A DNA stretch of 5,459 nucleotides from positions 1 to 5,459 of the forward strand of contig JAJPYK010000049.1 in NCBI GenBank assembly GCA_021205005.1, in the 5' to 3' direction. This DNA comes from Paraprevotella sp. (GTDB lineage: Bacteria > Bacteroidota > Bacteroidia > Bacteroidales > Bacteroidaceae). Below are positions 1 through 5,459 of this stretch, one piece after another. Both the position numbers and the translations under genes were made by a program. The stretch's first letter is position 1, and every line of letters begins with the position of its first letter. The notes beneath the pieces were generated by a model. It saw only the letters and a list, made by a program, of their open reading frames with translations. It was not told where the DNA came from and made no database searches.

Positions 1-66
1 GAGTTATTGTCTGTACGTATCAAAAAGCGTAATTTTGGATTACGAAAAAACAGAGAGTATAATTAA
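1..66 (+). CDS. C-terminal tail of an upstream gene (partial, tentative)
   Basis: Frame 1 is open from the left edge to a TAA at 64-66 and encodes 21 residues, very basic towards the end (RIKKRNFGLRKN). It ends 18 bases before the moxR start, which matches the tight spacing of the rest of the operon. Frame 3 closes early. Frame 2 stays open but runs past the moxR start. A basic C-terminal tail would suit a cytoplasmic end of a membrane protein, and in Bacteroidales bat loci the genes upstream of moxR often encode membrane proteins such as DUF4350 types. That last point is background knowledge; 21 residues are too few to name a family. The stretch could instead be non-coding leader. Confidence 0.4.
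   Translation, partial: ELLSVRIKKRNFGLRKNREYN
7..37 (+). promoter_or_regulatory. possible Bacteroides-type promoter before moxR
   Basis: TAATTTTG at 30-37 matches the Bacteroidota -7 consensus TAnnTTTG exactly. A TTG at 7-9, part of ATTG at 6-9, lies 20 bases upstream, about where the -33 TTTG/TTG element is expected. This would give a leader of about 40 bases before the ATG at 85. The -33 part is weak, and the element overlaps the presumed tail of the upstream gene, so it may be chance or an internal operon promoter. Confidence 0.28.
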
Positions 67-84
67 CAAACAAATAAAACATAT

Positions 85-1080
85 ATGGCTGAAGCTATAG
101 ATATTCGTGAATTGAATGAACGAATCGAGAGACAGAGTGCTTTTGTAACGAATTTAATGACCGGCATGGATCAGGTGATTGTAGGTCAGAAGCATCGGGT
201 CGAATCTCTTTTAATTGGATTGTTGAGTGACGGACATGTGTTGTTGGAGGGTGTGCCGGGATTGGCGAAGACCTTGGCAATAAAGACGCTGGCCTCGTTG
301 GTCGACGGCAAATTCAGTCGGGTGCAGTTTACACCGGATTTATTGCCGGCCGATGTGGTCGGCACCATGATGTACAGTCAGAAAGAAGAAATGTTCATCG
401 TGCAGCGCGGTCCGATTTTCGCCAATTTCGTTTTGGCGGATGAAATCAACCGTGCTCCGGCCAAAGTGCAGAGCGCGTTGCTGGAGGCCATGCAGGAACG
501 TCAGGTGACGATCGGTAAAGAAACATATAAGCTGCCCGAACCTTTTTTAGTACTGGCTACACAGAATCCTATCGAGCAGGAAGGTACATATCCGCTTCCG
601 GAAGCCCAGGTAGACCGTTTTATGTTGAAAGTGATTATAGACTATCCCAAAATCGAGGAGGAGAAGAAAATCATTCGCCAGCAGATTAAGGGAGATAAGG
701 TGGCGGTGCGTCCTATTTTGACAACGGCGGAAATCATCGAAGCCAGGAATGTGGTGAGAGAAGTCTATTTGGATGAAAAAATAGAGCAATATATCGCTGA
801 TATTGTTTTTGCTACGCGTTATCCTGAACAATATGGATTGAAGGATTTGAAGAATTACATCGAATTCGGCGGTTCTCCTCGTGCTTCCATCAATTTGGCG
901 TTGGCCGCCCGCGCTTATGCGTTTATCAAGCGTCGGGGATATGTTATTCCTGAGGATGTCCGGGCCGTGGCGCATGATGTGTTGAGGCACCGTGTAGGCT
1001 TGTCATACGAAGCTGAGGCGAACAATGTAGGCAGTGAAGAGATTATCAGCCAGATATTGAATAAAGTAGAAGTACCCTAA
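85..1080 (+). CDS. moxR: MoxR-family AAA+ ATPase of the bat operon
   Basis: This is a 331-residue cytosolic AAA+ ATPase of the MoxR type (AAA_3 core plus lid domain), full length for the family. Visible motifs are Walker A GVPGLAKT at residues 56-63 (K62, T63), Walker B with D119 and E120 in LADEINRAP, sensor 1 N161 in ATQNPIEQEG, the PEAQVDRFM stretch with R178 at 172-180, and a sensor 2 region GGSPRAS at 262-268 (R266). The family signature after Walker B (KVQSALLEAMQE, 127-138) is also present. No signal peptide or membrane segment is seen. MoxR ATPases usually sit beside VWA genes and are thought to remodel or activate VWA proteins or their targets; here three VWA genes follow. The ATG at 85 has an A-rich leader typical of Bacteroidota rather than a strong Shine-Dalgarno. 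All ATPase residues look intact. The family is certain; the substrate is not visible. Confidence 0.95.
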   Translation: MAEAIDIRELNERIERQSAFVTNLMTGMDQVIVGQKHRVESLLIGLLSDGHVLLEGVPGLAKTLAIKTLASLVDGKFSRVQFTPDLLPADVVGTMMYSQKEEMFIVQRGPIFANFVLADEINRAPAKVQSALLEAMQERQVTIGKETYKLPEPFLVLATQNPIEQEGTYPLPEAQVDRFMLKVIIDYPKIEEEKKIIRQQIKGDKVAVRPILTTAEIIEARNVVREVYLDEKIEQYIADIVFATRYPEQYGLKDLKNYIEFGGSPRASINLALAARAYAFIKRRGYVIPEDVRAVAHDVLRHRVGLSYEAEANNVGSEEIISQILNKVEVP

Positions 1081-1090
1081 TTGTCTGGAG

Positions 1091-1960
1091 ATGGATACAA
1101 GTGAGATTTTAAAACGGGTTCGTCAGATCGAGATCAAGACGAGAGGTCTGTCTAATAATATCTTTGCCGGAGAATACCACTCGGCTTTCAAGGGACGTGG
1201 TATGGCTTTCTCGGAAGTCCGGGAATACCAGTACGGTGACGATATCAGAGACATCGATTGGAATGTGACGGCACGTTTTAACCGTCCTTTTGTGAAAGTC
1301 TTTGAAGAGGAGCGTGAGTTGACCGTCATGCTCCTGATCGATGTGTCGGGCAGTTTAAGCTTCGGTACCGTTTCTCAGAGTAAAAGGGATATGGTTACGG
1401 AGATTGCGGCCACCTTGGCATTTTCTGCCATTCAGAATAATGACAAGATCGGTGTGATTTTCTTTTCGGACAGGATAGAGAAGTTCATTCCGCCTAAAAA
1501 AGGCCGTAAGCATATCCTTCGTATCATACGGGAATTGATAGATTTTACGCCCGAGAGTAAGGCTACCAATATCGGCGAAGCCATAGAGTATCTTACACAG
1601 GCTATTAAACGGCGTTGTACCGCATTCTTGTTGAGTGATTTCATCGATAGAAAGGATTATCAGACGGCACTGACTGTGGCTAATAGGAAACACGATGTGG
1701 TAGCGATTCAGGTATATGATCGCCGTATGGCTGACTTGCCCGATGTGGGATTGATGAAAGTTTGTGATGCGGAAACGGGGCCTGAACAATATATCGATAC
1801 TTCGAGTCGTAAAGTGAGACAAGCTCATCACGATTGGTGGAAGAATCGGCAGAATGTATTGCAGACCTTATTTACCAAAAGTAATGTTGACTCAGTTTCC
1901 ATTCGTACGGATCAGGACTATGTGGCTTCGTTGATGACATTATTCGCCAAACGAAATTGA
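1091..1960 (+). CDS. DUF58 / VWA-like cytosolic protein
   Basis: This 289-residue protein has the DUF58 signature at about residues 27-70: GEYHSAFKGRGMAFSEVREY, then YGDDIRDIDWNVTAR, then RPFVKVFEEERE. A VWA-like fold follows. Its metal site looks complete, with D84-x-S86-x-S88 in IDVSGSL, a likely T159 in KATNIGEA, and D183 in LLSDF. No signal peptide or membrane helix is seen, so it should be cytosolic, in the same compartment as the ATPase encoded 10 bases upstream. DUF58 proteins are the usual immediate partner of MoxR genes and are a plausible direct client or adaptor; that is inference from family context. GGAG lies directly against the ATG at 1091, too close for a classic ribosome site, so translation may depend on coupling to moxR. 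The gene ends with TGA, and the next gene begins about 2 bases later. Confidence 0.92.
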   Translation: MDTSEILKRVRQIEIKTRGLSNNIFAGEYHSAFKGRGMAFSEVREYQYGDDIRDIDWNVTARFNRPFVKVFEEERELTVMLLIDVSGSLSFGTVSQSKRDMVTEIAATLAFSAIQNNDKIGVIFFSDRIEKFIPPKKGRKHILRIIRELIDFTPESKATNIGEAIEYLTQAIKRRCTAFLLSDFIDRKDYQTALTVANRKHDVVAIQVYDRRMADLPDVGLMKVCDAETGPEQYIDTSSRKVRQAHHDWWKNRQNVLQTLFTKSNVDSVSIRTDQDYVASLMTLFAKRN

Positions 1961-1962
1961 AC

Positions 1963-3069
1963 ATGAAAATGTATTGTAATAAGTATTGTAGTTTTCTTCG
2001 GTTGTGTGGGTGCATTGCGGTGTGCTTTTGGTGTGTTGTGGCCGTTCGTGCTCAAGTGACGGTAGATGCAAAAATAGACTCTTTGGAACTCCTTGTCGGC
2101 GAACAGACACGTATTACGTTGGAAGTCAGTGCGGATGCCAAAGCAAAATTGGAGATGCCACAACTTAAGGCGGGAGATACGATCACGCAGGGAGTGGAAG
2201 TGGTTGATGTGGCTAAGCCAGACACTCAGCAACTGAACGAAGGGGCGAGACTTTTGATCTCACAGAGTTATACCGTGACCTCCTTTGATTCAGCTTTATA
2301 TTATCTCCCTCCCTTTGTCGTTAAAGCAGATGGTAAGGATTATCAATCTAAGAATTTAGCCCTGAGGGTTCTATCAGTTCCGGTGGATACGGTGCATGTC
2401 GATCGCTTTTACGGTCCGAAAGATATTATGGAACCGCCGTTCTCTTGGTCGGATTGGTCGGTCATTTTCTGGTTATCCGTAGTTTTGCTTTTATGGGTAT
2501 TGATGCTATCCTATATCTATATTCGTTTCCGAGACAATAAACCGATCATTAAAATGATAAAGTTGTCTCCCAAGGTACTTCCGCATACAAAGGCAATGCA
2601 GGAATTTGACCAGATGAAAGCGGAAAAAGCATGGGCTAAAGAAGATTCAAAAGAATATTATACCCGTTTGACTTCGATCTTGCGTACATATATAGAAAAA
2701 CGCTATGGTTTCAATGCAATGGAAATGACCTCTTCTGAGATTATAGACAGATTGTTGAAAGAGCAGACGAACGAGACGTTGGACGAGTTGCGTACATTGT
2801 TCCAGACTGCTGACCTCGTTAAATTTGCAAAGCATAATACGCTGATCAATGAAAACGATGCGAACTTGGTGAACGCAATAGAGTTTATTAATCAAACTAA
2901 GATAGAAATAGATCCGAAAGAAAAAGATATACCGGACGAGGCCGAGATTGAACAGAAACGTAGCAAGCGAACTCTTGTCAGCATGAGAATGACGTTGTTG
3001 GTGCTTACGTTGGCGGGAGTGGCCTTGTTAGGTTGGATTTTATGGATGGTTTATGGCTTGATTGCATAA
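1963..3069 (+). CDS. BatD-like membrane protein with signal peptide and cytoplasmic C-terminal domain
   Basis: The ATG at 1963 gives 368 residues; a TTG at 1957 would overlap the previous stop and add only two residues, so ATG is preferred. Residues 1-30 form a signal peptide with a probable signal peptidase I site VRA-Q. Residues 31-140 look like a beta-rich BatD-type region (starting VTVDAKIDS, with LPPFVV at 115-120). A membrane helix lies at about 165-187 and is followed by basic RFRDNK. A soluble helical domain at about 205-315 contains EYYTRLTSILRTYIEKRYGF (231-250) and resembles the DUF4381-like tails found in MoxR/VWA clusters. A second helix covers about 343-365, preceded by basic KRSKR. 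Charge placement suggests a periplasmic N-terminal domain and a cytoplasmic C-terminal domain, so the protein could link MoxR/DUF58 to BatA and BatB across the membrane (inference). It is shorter than typical BatD and sits before batA, so I do not call it batD. In database annotation it may appear only as hypothetical. Confidence 0.85.
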   Translation: MKMYCNKYCSFLRLCGCIAVCFWCVVAVRAQVTVDAKIDSLELLVGEQTRITLEVSADAKAKLEMPQLKAGDTITQGVEVVDVAKPDTQQLNEGARLLISQSYTVTSFDSALYYLPPFVVKADGKDYQSKNLALRVLSVPVDTVHVDRFYGPKDIMEPPFSWSDWSVIFWLSVVLLLWVLMLSYIYIRFRDNKPIIKMIKLSPKVLPHTKAMQEFDQMKAEKAWAKEDSKEYYTRLTSILRTYIEKRYGFNAMEMTSSEIIDRLLKEQTNETLDELRTLFQTADLVKFAKHNTLINENDANLVNAIEFINQTKIEIDPKEKDIPDEAEIEQKRSKRTLVSMRMTLLVLTLAGVALLGWILWMVYGLIA

Positions 3070-3082
3070 AAAACGATGAATT

Positions 3083-4081
3083 ATGACTTTTGCTAATATT
3101 GAATATTTCTTTTTATTGCTCTTGTTCATACCTTATATTTTATGGTATGTGCTCAAGAACAAGAAGAAAGAACCTACATTGTTAGTCTCTGATACGACTG
3201 CTTATCGCTATGCCCCTAAGAGTTATAAGAATCATCTGATTCATGCTCCTTTCGTTTTGCGCTTGATCACTTTTGTCATGATTGTAGTGGTGTTGGCTCG
3301 TCCGCAAACTACGAATAGTTGGAAAAATACTCAAGTAGAAGGGATAGACATTATGTTGGCTGTCGATGTCTCTACGAGTATGTTGGCTGAGGATTTGAAA
3401 CCGAATAGATTGGAGGCTGCCAAGCAGGTCGCTTCTGAATTTATTGTCGGAAGGCCTAATGACAACATCGGTTTGACAATTTTTGCGGGTGAGGCTTATA
3501 CCCAATGTCCGATGACCACGGATCATGCCGTGCTTTTGAATCTGTTTCACGGAATTAAAACAGATATTGCTCAACGTGGAATGATAGAAGATGGTACGGC
3601 CATCGGCATGGGAATAGCTAATGCCGTATCCCGTTTAAAGGATAGTAAGGCCAAAAGCAAGGTCATTATTTTGTTGACGGACGGTTCGAACAATGCCGGC
3701 GACATTTCCCCGTTGACAGCTGCTGATATCGCTAAAAGTTTCGGTATACGTGTGTATACTATTGGAGTAGGTACCAATGGAATGGCGCCTTATCCCATGC
3801 CTGTAGCTGGTGGCGTGCAATATTTGAATGTACCGGTTGAAATTGATACGAAGACGTTGGCTGCCATTGCTCAAAAAACGGATGGCGAATTCTATCGAGC
3901 TACGGATAATAAGAAGTTGGAGGCCGTATACAGGGATATTGATAAGCTGGAAAAGACGAAGTTGAACGTCAAACAGTATAGCAAACGTTATGAGGCCTAC
4001 GCGTTGTTTGCATGGATTGCAGCATTGGCTCTTTTGCTTGAATTCTTGCTACGTGCGACTATCTTGAAGAAAATCCCCTAA
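3083..4081 (+). CDS. batA: BatA, VWA-domain inner-membrane protein
   Basis: This 332-residue protein has the standard Bat layout. Membrane helices lie at about residues 8-24, 55-72 and 304-325, with a VWA domain at about 88-285 between the second and third. The MIDAS metal site is complete: D95, S97 and S99 in VDVSTSM, T172 in EDGTAIG, and D200 in LLTDGSNN. ARPQ after the second helix and FAGEAYTQ at 134-141 are typical of BatA/BatB. Basic residues (KNKKK at 25-29, and KK near the C-terminus) mark the cytoplasmic side, which places the VWA domain in the periplasm. The next gene is a paralogue with the same layout, as in the batA-batB order described in Bacteroides fragilis. The start at 3083 lies 13 bases after the preceding stop. 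An ATG at 3076 is in another frame and stops at once. The gene appears intact. The family role is reported as aerotolerance or stress resistance, with mechanism unresolved. Confidence 0.94.
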   Translation: MTFANIEYFFLLLLFIPYILWYVLKNKKKEPTLLVSDTTAYRYAPKSYKNHLIHAPFVLRLITFVMIVVVLARPQTTNSWKNTQVEGIDIMLAVDVSTSMLAEDLKPNRLEAAKQVASEFIVGRPNDNIGLTIFAGEAYTQCPMTTDHAVLLNLFHGIKTDIAQRGMIEDGTAIGMGIANAVSRLKDSKAKSKVIILLTDGSNNAGDISPLTAADIAKSFGIRVYTIGVGTNGMAPYPMPVAGGVQYLNVPVEIDTKTLAAIAQKTDGEFYRATDNKKLEAVYRDIDKLEKTKLNVKQYSKRYEAYALFAWIAALALLLEFLLRATILKKIP

Positions 4082-4222
4082 TTCATTCAGATTATGTTTC
4101 GTTTTGAAGAACCATTATATTTGTATTTTCTCCTGTTGATCCCTTTGTTGGCAGGATTGCATTATGCTACGAATTACTATAGTAGGAAAAGACAGATGCG
4201 TTACGGAAACATCGAGTTGCTA

Positions 4223-4225
4223 TAA
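4223..4225 (+). other. premature TAA stop, codon 44 of batB
   Basis: The stop lies between CTA (Leu43) and AAT (Asn45) and is in frame with both the upstream ATG at 4094 and the long downstream reading frame. The following base is A, giving TAAA, a context usually efficient for termination, so readthrough is unlikely. TAA also ends moxR, the BatD-like gene, batA and batB itself in this window, so it is a real stop codon in this organism. Confidence 0.9.
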
Positions 4226-4240
4226 AATCTGAAGCCAGAT

Positions 4241-5116
4241 GTGTCTGTGGCCCGTCGCGAAGTTAAAACTTGGTTGATGCTTATAGCATTGGCCTTGTTG
4301 ATATTCACTTTGGCACGTCCTCAGTTCGGAACGAAAGTGGACACCCGTAAGCGTCAGGGAATAGAGGCTATCATTGCAATGGATATTTCCAACTCTATGT
4401 TAGCTGAGGATGTGACTCCCAGCCGTCTGGACAAATCGAAAATGTTGGTGAGCAGTATCGTGGATAAGATGGTAGACGACAAAATCGGTTTGATCGTATT
4501 TGCCGGCGAGGCTTATACCCAATTGCCAATTACCAGCGATTATGTGTCGGCTAAAATGTTCTTGGAGACTATCAATCCGTCCATGATTACTACTCAAGGA
4601 ACAGATATTAAGGAGGCGATAAGTTTGGCCATGAAAAGTTTTACTTCCAATCAAGACGTAAGCAAGGCGATCTTTATTATTACGGATGGAGAGGATAATG
4701 AAGGCGGTTCCGTAGAAATGGCGAAAGCCGCGGCTGATAAGGGCATTAAAGTATATGTGTTGGGTGTGGGATCGCCGCAGGGTGCTCCAATACCTGTGGC
4801 CGGAAGTTCACGATATATGTTGGATAACAATGGCAACGTGGTGGTTTCCAAGTTGAATGAACAAATGTGTCGGGAGATTGCGGCTGCCGGACAAGGGGCT
4901 TATATTTATGTAGATAACAGCTCGTCCGCACAAAGTAAACTGTCGGAGTATGTGGACAAGTTAGCAAAGAACGGTATAGAAAGTACGGCCTACTCAGAAT
5001 ATGATGAGCAGTTTCAGGCAGTAGCTTTATTGGCTCTGTTCATGCTTATCCTCGATGTGCTTATTATAGAGCGGAAGAATCCGTTGTTTAAAGGAATTAA
5101 GTTATTTCGTAAATAA
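4241..5116 (+). CDS. batB: C-terminal 291 residues of BatB, possible restart at GTG
   Basis: After the TAA, the first plausible start in the same frame is GTG at 4241, 15 bases beyond the stop; another GTG is at 4247, and the first ATG is at 4277, inside the second membrane helix. From 4241 the product has 291 residues: a short basic N-terminus (RREVK), one helix at about 10-25, the VWA domain with D48, S50, S52, T121 and D149 (restart numbering), and a C-terminal helix at about 260-277. Only the first helix and the loop after it are lost. Ribosomes finishing the 43-codon leader could reinitiate here, but no clear ribosome-binding site is seen. An automated caller would probably annotate this as a complete gene, hiding the truncation. 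It is part of the batB entry above, not a separate gene. Confidence 0.5.
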   Translation: MSVARREVKTWLMLIALALLIFTLARPQFGTKVDTRKRQGIEAIIAMDISNSMLAEDVTPSRLDKSKMLVSSIVDKMVDDKIGLIVFAGEAYTQLPITSDYVSAKMFLETINPSMITTQGTDIKEAISLAMKSFTSNQDVSKAIFIITDGEDNEGGSVEMAKAAADKGIKVYVLGVGSPQGAPIPVAGSSRYMLDNNGNVVVSKLNEQMCREIAAAGQGAYIYVDNSSSAQSKLSEYVDKLAKNGIESTAYSEYDEQFQAVALLALFMLILDVLIIERKNPLFKGIKLFRK

Positions 5117-5127
5117 GAAAAGAAGAT
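5117..5127 (+). promoter_or_regulatory. purine-rich leader of the batC-like gene
   Basis: The 11 bases between the batB stop and the ATG at 5128 are almost all A and G (GAAAAGAAGAT). They may act as a weak purine-rich ribosome-binding region and support the choice of the ATG at 5128 over the in-frame ATG at 5140. There is no space for a terminator or promoter, so this gene is co-transcribed with batB. Confidence 0.45.
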
Positions 5128-5459
5128 ATGTTACGCGGGATGTATAAATATGGATTGTCTTTATGTTTGTGTTGCATGATATCTGTGTCATGGGCGCAAA
5201 AGAAGAACGATCGAGATTATTTGAGGAGTGGCAATCGTCTTTATCGCGATAGTATGTATACCAAAGCGGAAGTGGACTACCGTAAAGCTATTGAAGCGAA
5301 CGGGCGTTTCTCGCAAGCTTATTTCAATTTAGGTAATTCTTTGCTCAGGCAACAGAAACCTAAGGATTCCATGCAAGCATATGAACAGGCCGTGAAGTTG
5401 GAAACGAACAATGGGCGTCTGGCTTCCATGTATCATAACATGGGTGTCATTCTTCAGAG
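5128..5459 (+). CDS. batC: BatC-like TPR protein, N-terminal part (cut by window end)
   Basis: The frame opened by the ATG at 5128 stays open to the right edge: 110 complete codons. Residues 1-23 are a signal peptide with a hydrophobic LSLCLCCMISV core and a probable signal peptidase I site SWA-Q, so the protein should be exported. From about residue 28 it shows tetratricopeptide repeats: one spanning about 28-58 (AEVDYRKAIEAN), a second at about 62-92 (AYFNLGNSLLRQQKPKDS, then AYEQAVKLE), and the start of a third at about 98 (MYHNMGVIL). TPR units bind other proteins, so a periplasmic scaffold for the BatA/BatB VWA domains is plausible (inference). The symbol is based mainly on position after batB, as in Bacteroides fragilis, where batC encodes a TPR protein; batE also carries TPRs, so the name is less certain than the family. 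The C-terminal part lies outside the window. Confidence 0.85.
   Translation, partial: MLRGMYKYGLSLCLCCMISVSWAQKKNDRDYLRSGNRLYRDSMYTKAEVDYRKAIEANGRFSQAYFNLGNSLLRQQKPKDSMQAYEQAVKLETNNGRLASMYHNMGVILQ

Larger units (their letters stand above)
4094..5116 (+). pseudogene. batB: batB, VWA-domain membrane protein interrupted by an in-frame TAA
   Basis: Read from the ATG at 4094, the frame encodes a first membrane helix (about residues 8-24), a basic loop (RKRQMR, 31-36) and IELL (40-43). It then meets TAA at 4223-4225 and continues in the same frame with NLKPDV to the stop at 5114-5116. Ignoring codon 44 the product would be 340 residues, close to BatA's 332. All later parts are present: second helix (about 59-74), ARPQ, VWA domain with MIDAS residues D97, S99, S101, T170 and D198, the BatB-like GNVVVSKLNEQMC stretch, and a third helix (about 309-326). 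One substitution of AAA, CAA or GAA to TAA explains the lesion; no bases need be gained or lost. The lack of other damage argues for a recent nonsense mutation or a sequencing error. The ATG is 12 bases after batA, so the fragments remain in the operon. Whether functional BatB is made depends on the restart described separately. Confidence 0.85.

Noticed and set aside
547..990. 147-codon open frame on the minus strand
   Set aside because: It lies wholly antisense to the well-supported moxR gene, shows no recognisable domain, and its composition is that of a shadow frame.
1355..1831. 158-codon open frame on the minus strand
   Set aside because: It lies antisense to the DUF58 gene, whose protein motifs are clear; the minus-strand product has no recognisable features.
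1957..1962. TTG start for the BatD-like gene overlapping the DUF58 stop
   Set aside because: An ATG six bases later gives the same protein minus two residues and is the more likely start.
1963..2052. Lipoprotein signal in the BatD-like protein
   Set aside because: The cysteines lack a proper lipobox and the early ones come before any hydrophobic core; cleavage at VRA-Q fits better.
3070..3082. Internal promoter or terminator in the gap before batA
   Set aside because: The 13-base gap is too short and holds no hairpin or TAnnTTTG element.
3182..3574. 130-codon open frame on the minus strand
   Set aside because: It is opposite the conserved batA VWA region and has no independent support.
4223..4225. 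Stop-codon reassignment or programmed readthrough at the batB TAA
   Set aside because: TAA ends four other reading frames in the window at normal family lengths, the stop is in a strong TAAA context, and no recoding structure is evident.
3491..4523. 16-base direct repeat as an attachment site or mobile-element border
   Set aside because: Both copies encode the same conserved motif in paralogous genes and there is no integrase or transposase between them.

Overview
The window looks like a piece of a Bacteroidota chromosome, most likely order Bacteroidales. It carries most of a Bat (Bacteroides aerotolerance-type) operon on the + strand. The assignment rests on gene order, protein motifs, A-rich rather than strong Shine-Dalgarno leaders, moderate base composition and a TAnnTTTG-like element near the left edge. 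The genus cannot be fixed from the sequence alone.

Layout: 1-66 is probably the C-terminal tail of an upstream gene, overlapped by a possible Bacteroides-type promoter. Then come a MoxR-family AAA+ ATPase (85-1080), a cytosolic DUF58/von Willebrand A (VWA) protein (1091-1960), a secreted and membrane-anchored BatD-like protein with a cytoplasmic C-terminal domain (1963-3069), batA (3083-4081), batB (4094-5116, interrupted by a stop codon), and the start of a batC-like TPR gene that runs off the right edge (5128-5459). Gaps between genes are 2 to 13 bases, with no room for internal terminators, so all genes are probably co-transcribed. There is no gene-free stretch longer than about 85 bases. 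No RNA genes, mobile elements or CRISPR arrays were seen.

How the genes work together: MoxR ATPases are thought to act as chaperone-like remodellers of VWA proteins. Here the ATPase and the DUF58 protein have no membrane segments and should be cytosolic. BatA and BatB are paralogous three-helix membrane proteins with an intact MIDAS metal site, and charge distribution puts their VWA domains in the periplasm. The BatD-like and TPR proteins have signal peptides. The set therefore looks like an ATPase/VWA machine spanning the inner membrane, linked in Bacteroides fragilis and Leptospira literature to stress or oxygen tolerance, although the molecular role is unsettled.

The main anomaly is in batB. 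An in-frame TAA at 4223-4225 splits an otherwise intact 340-codon gene after codon 43, with no frameshift and with every downstream VWA motif kept. It could be a recent nonsense mutation, a sequence error, or a gene now translated from a GTG at 4241. I did not find a wholly new system; this is a known operon type with one unusual lesion.
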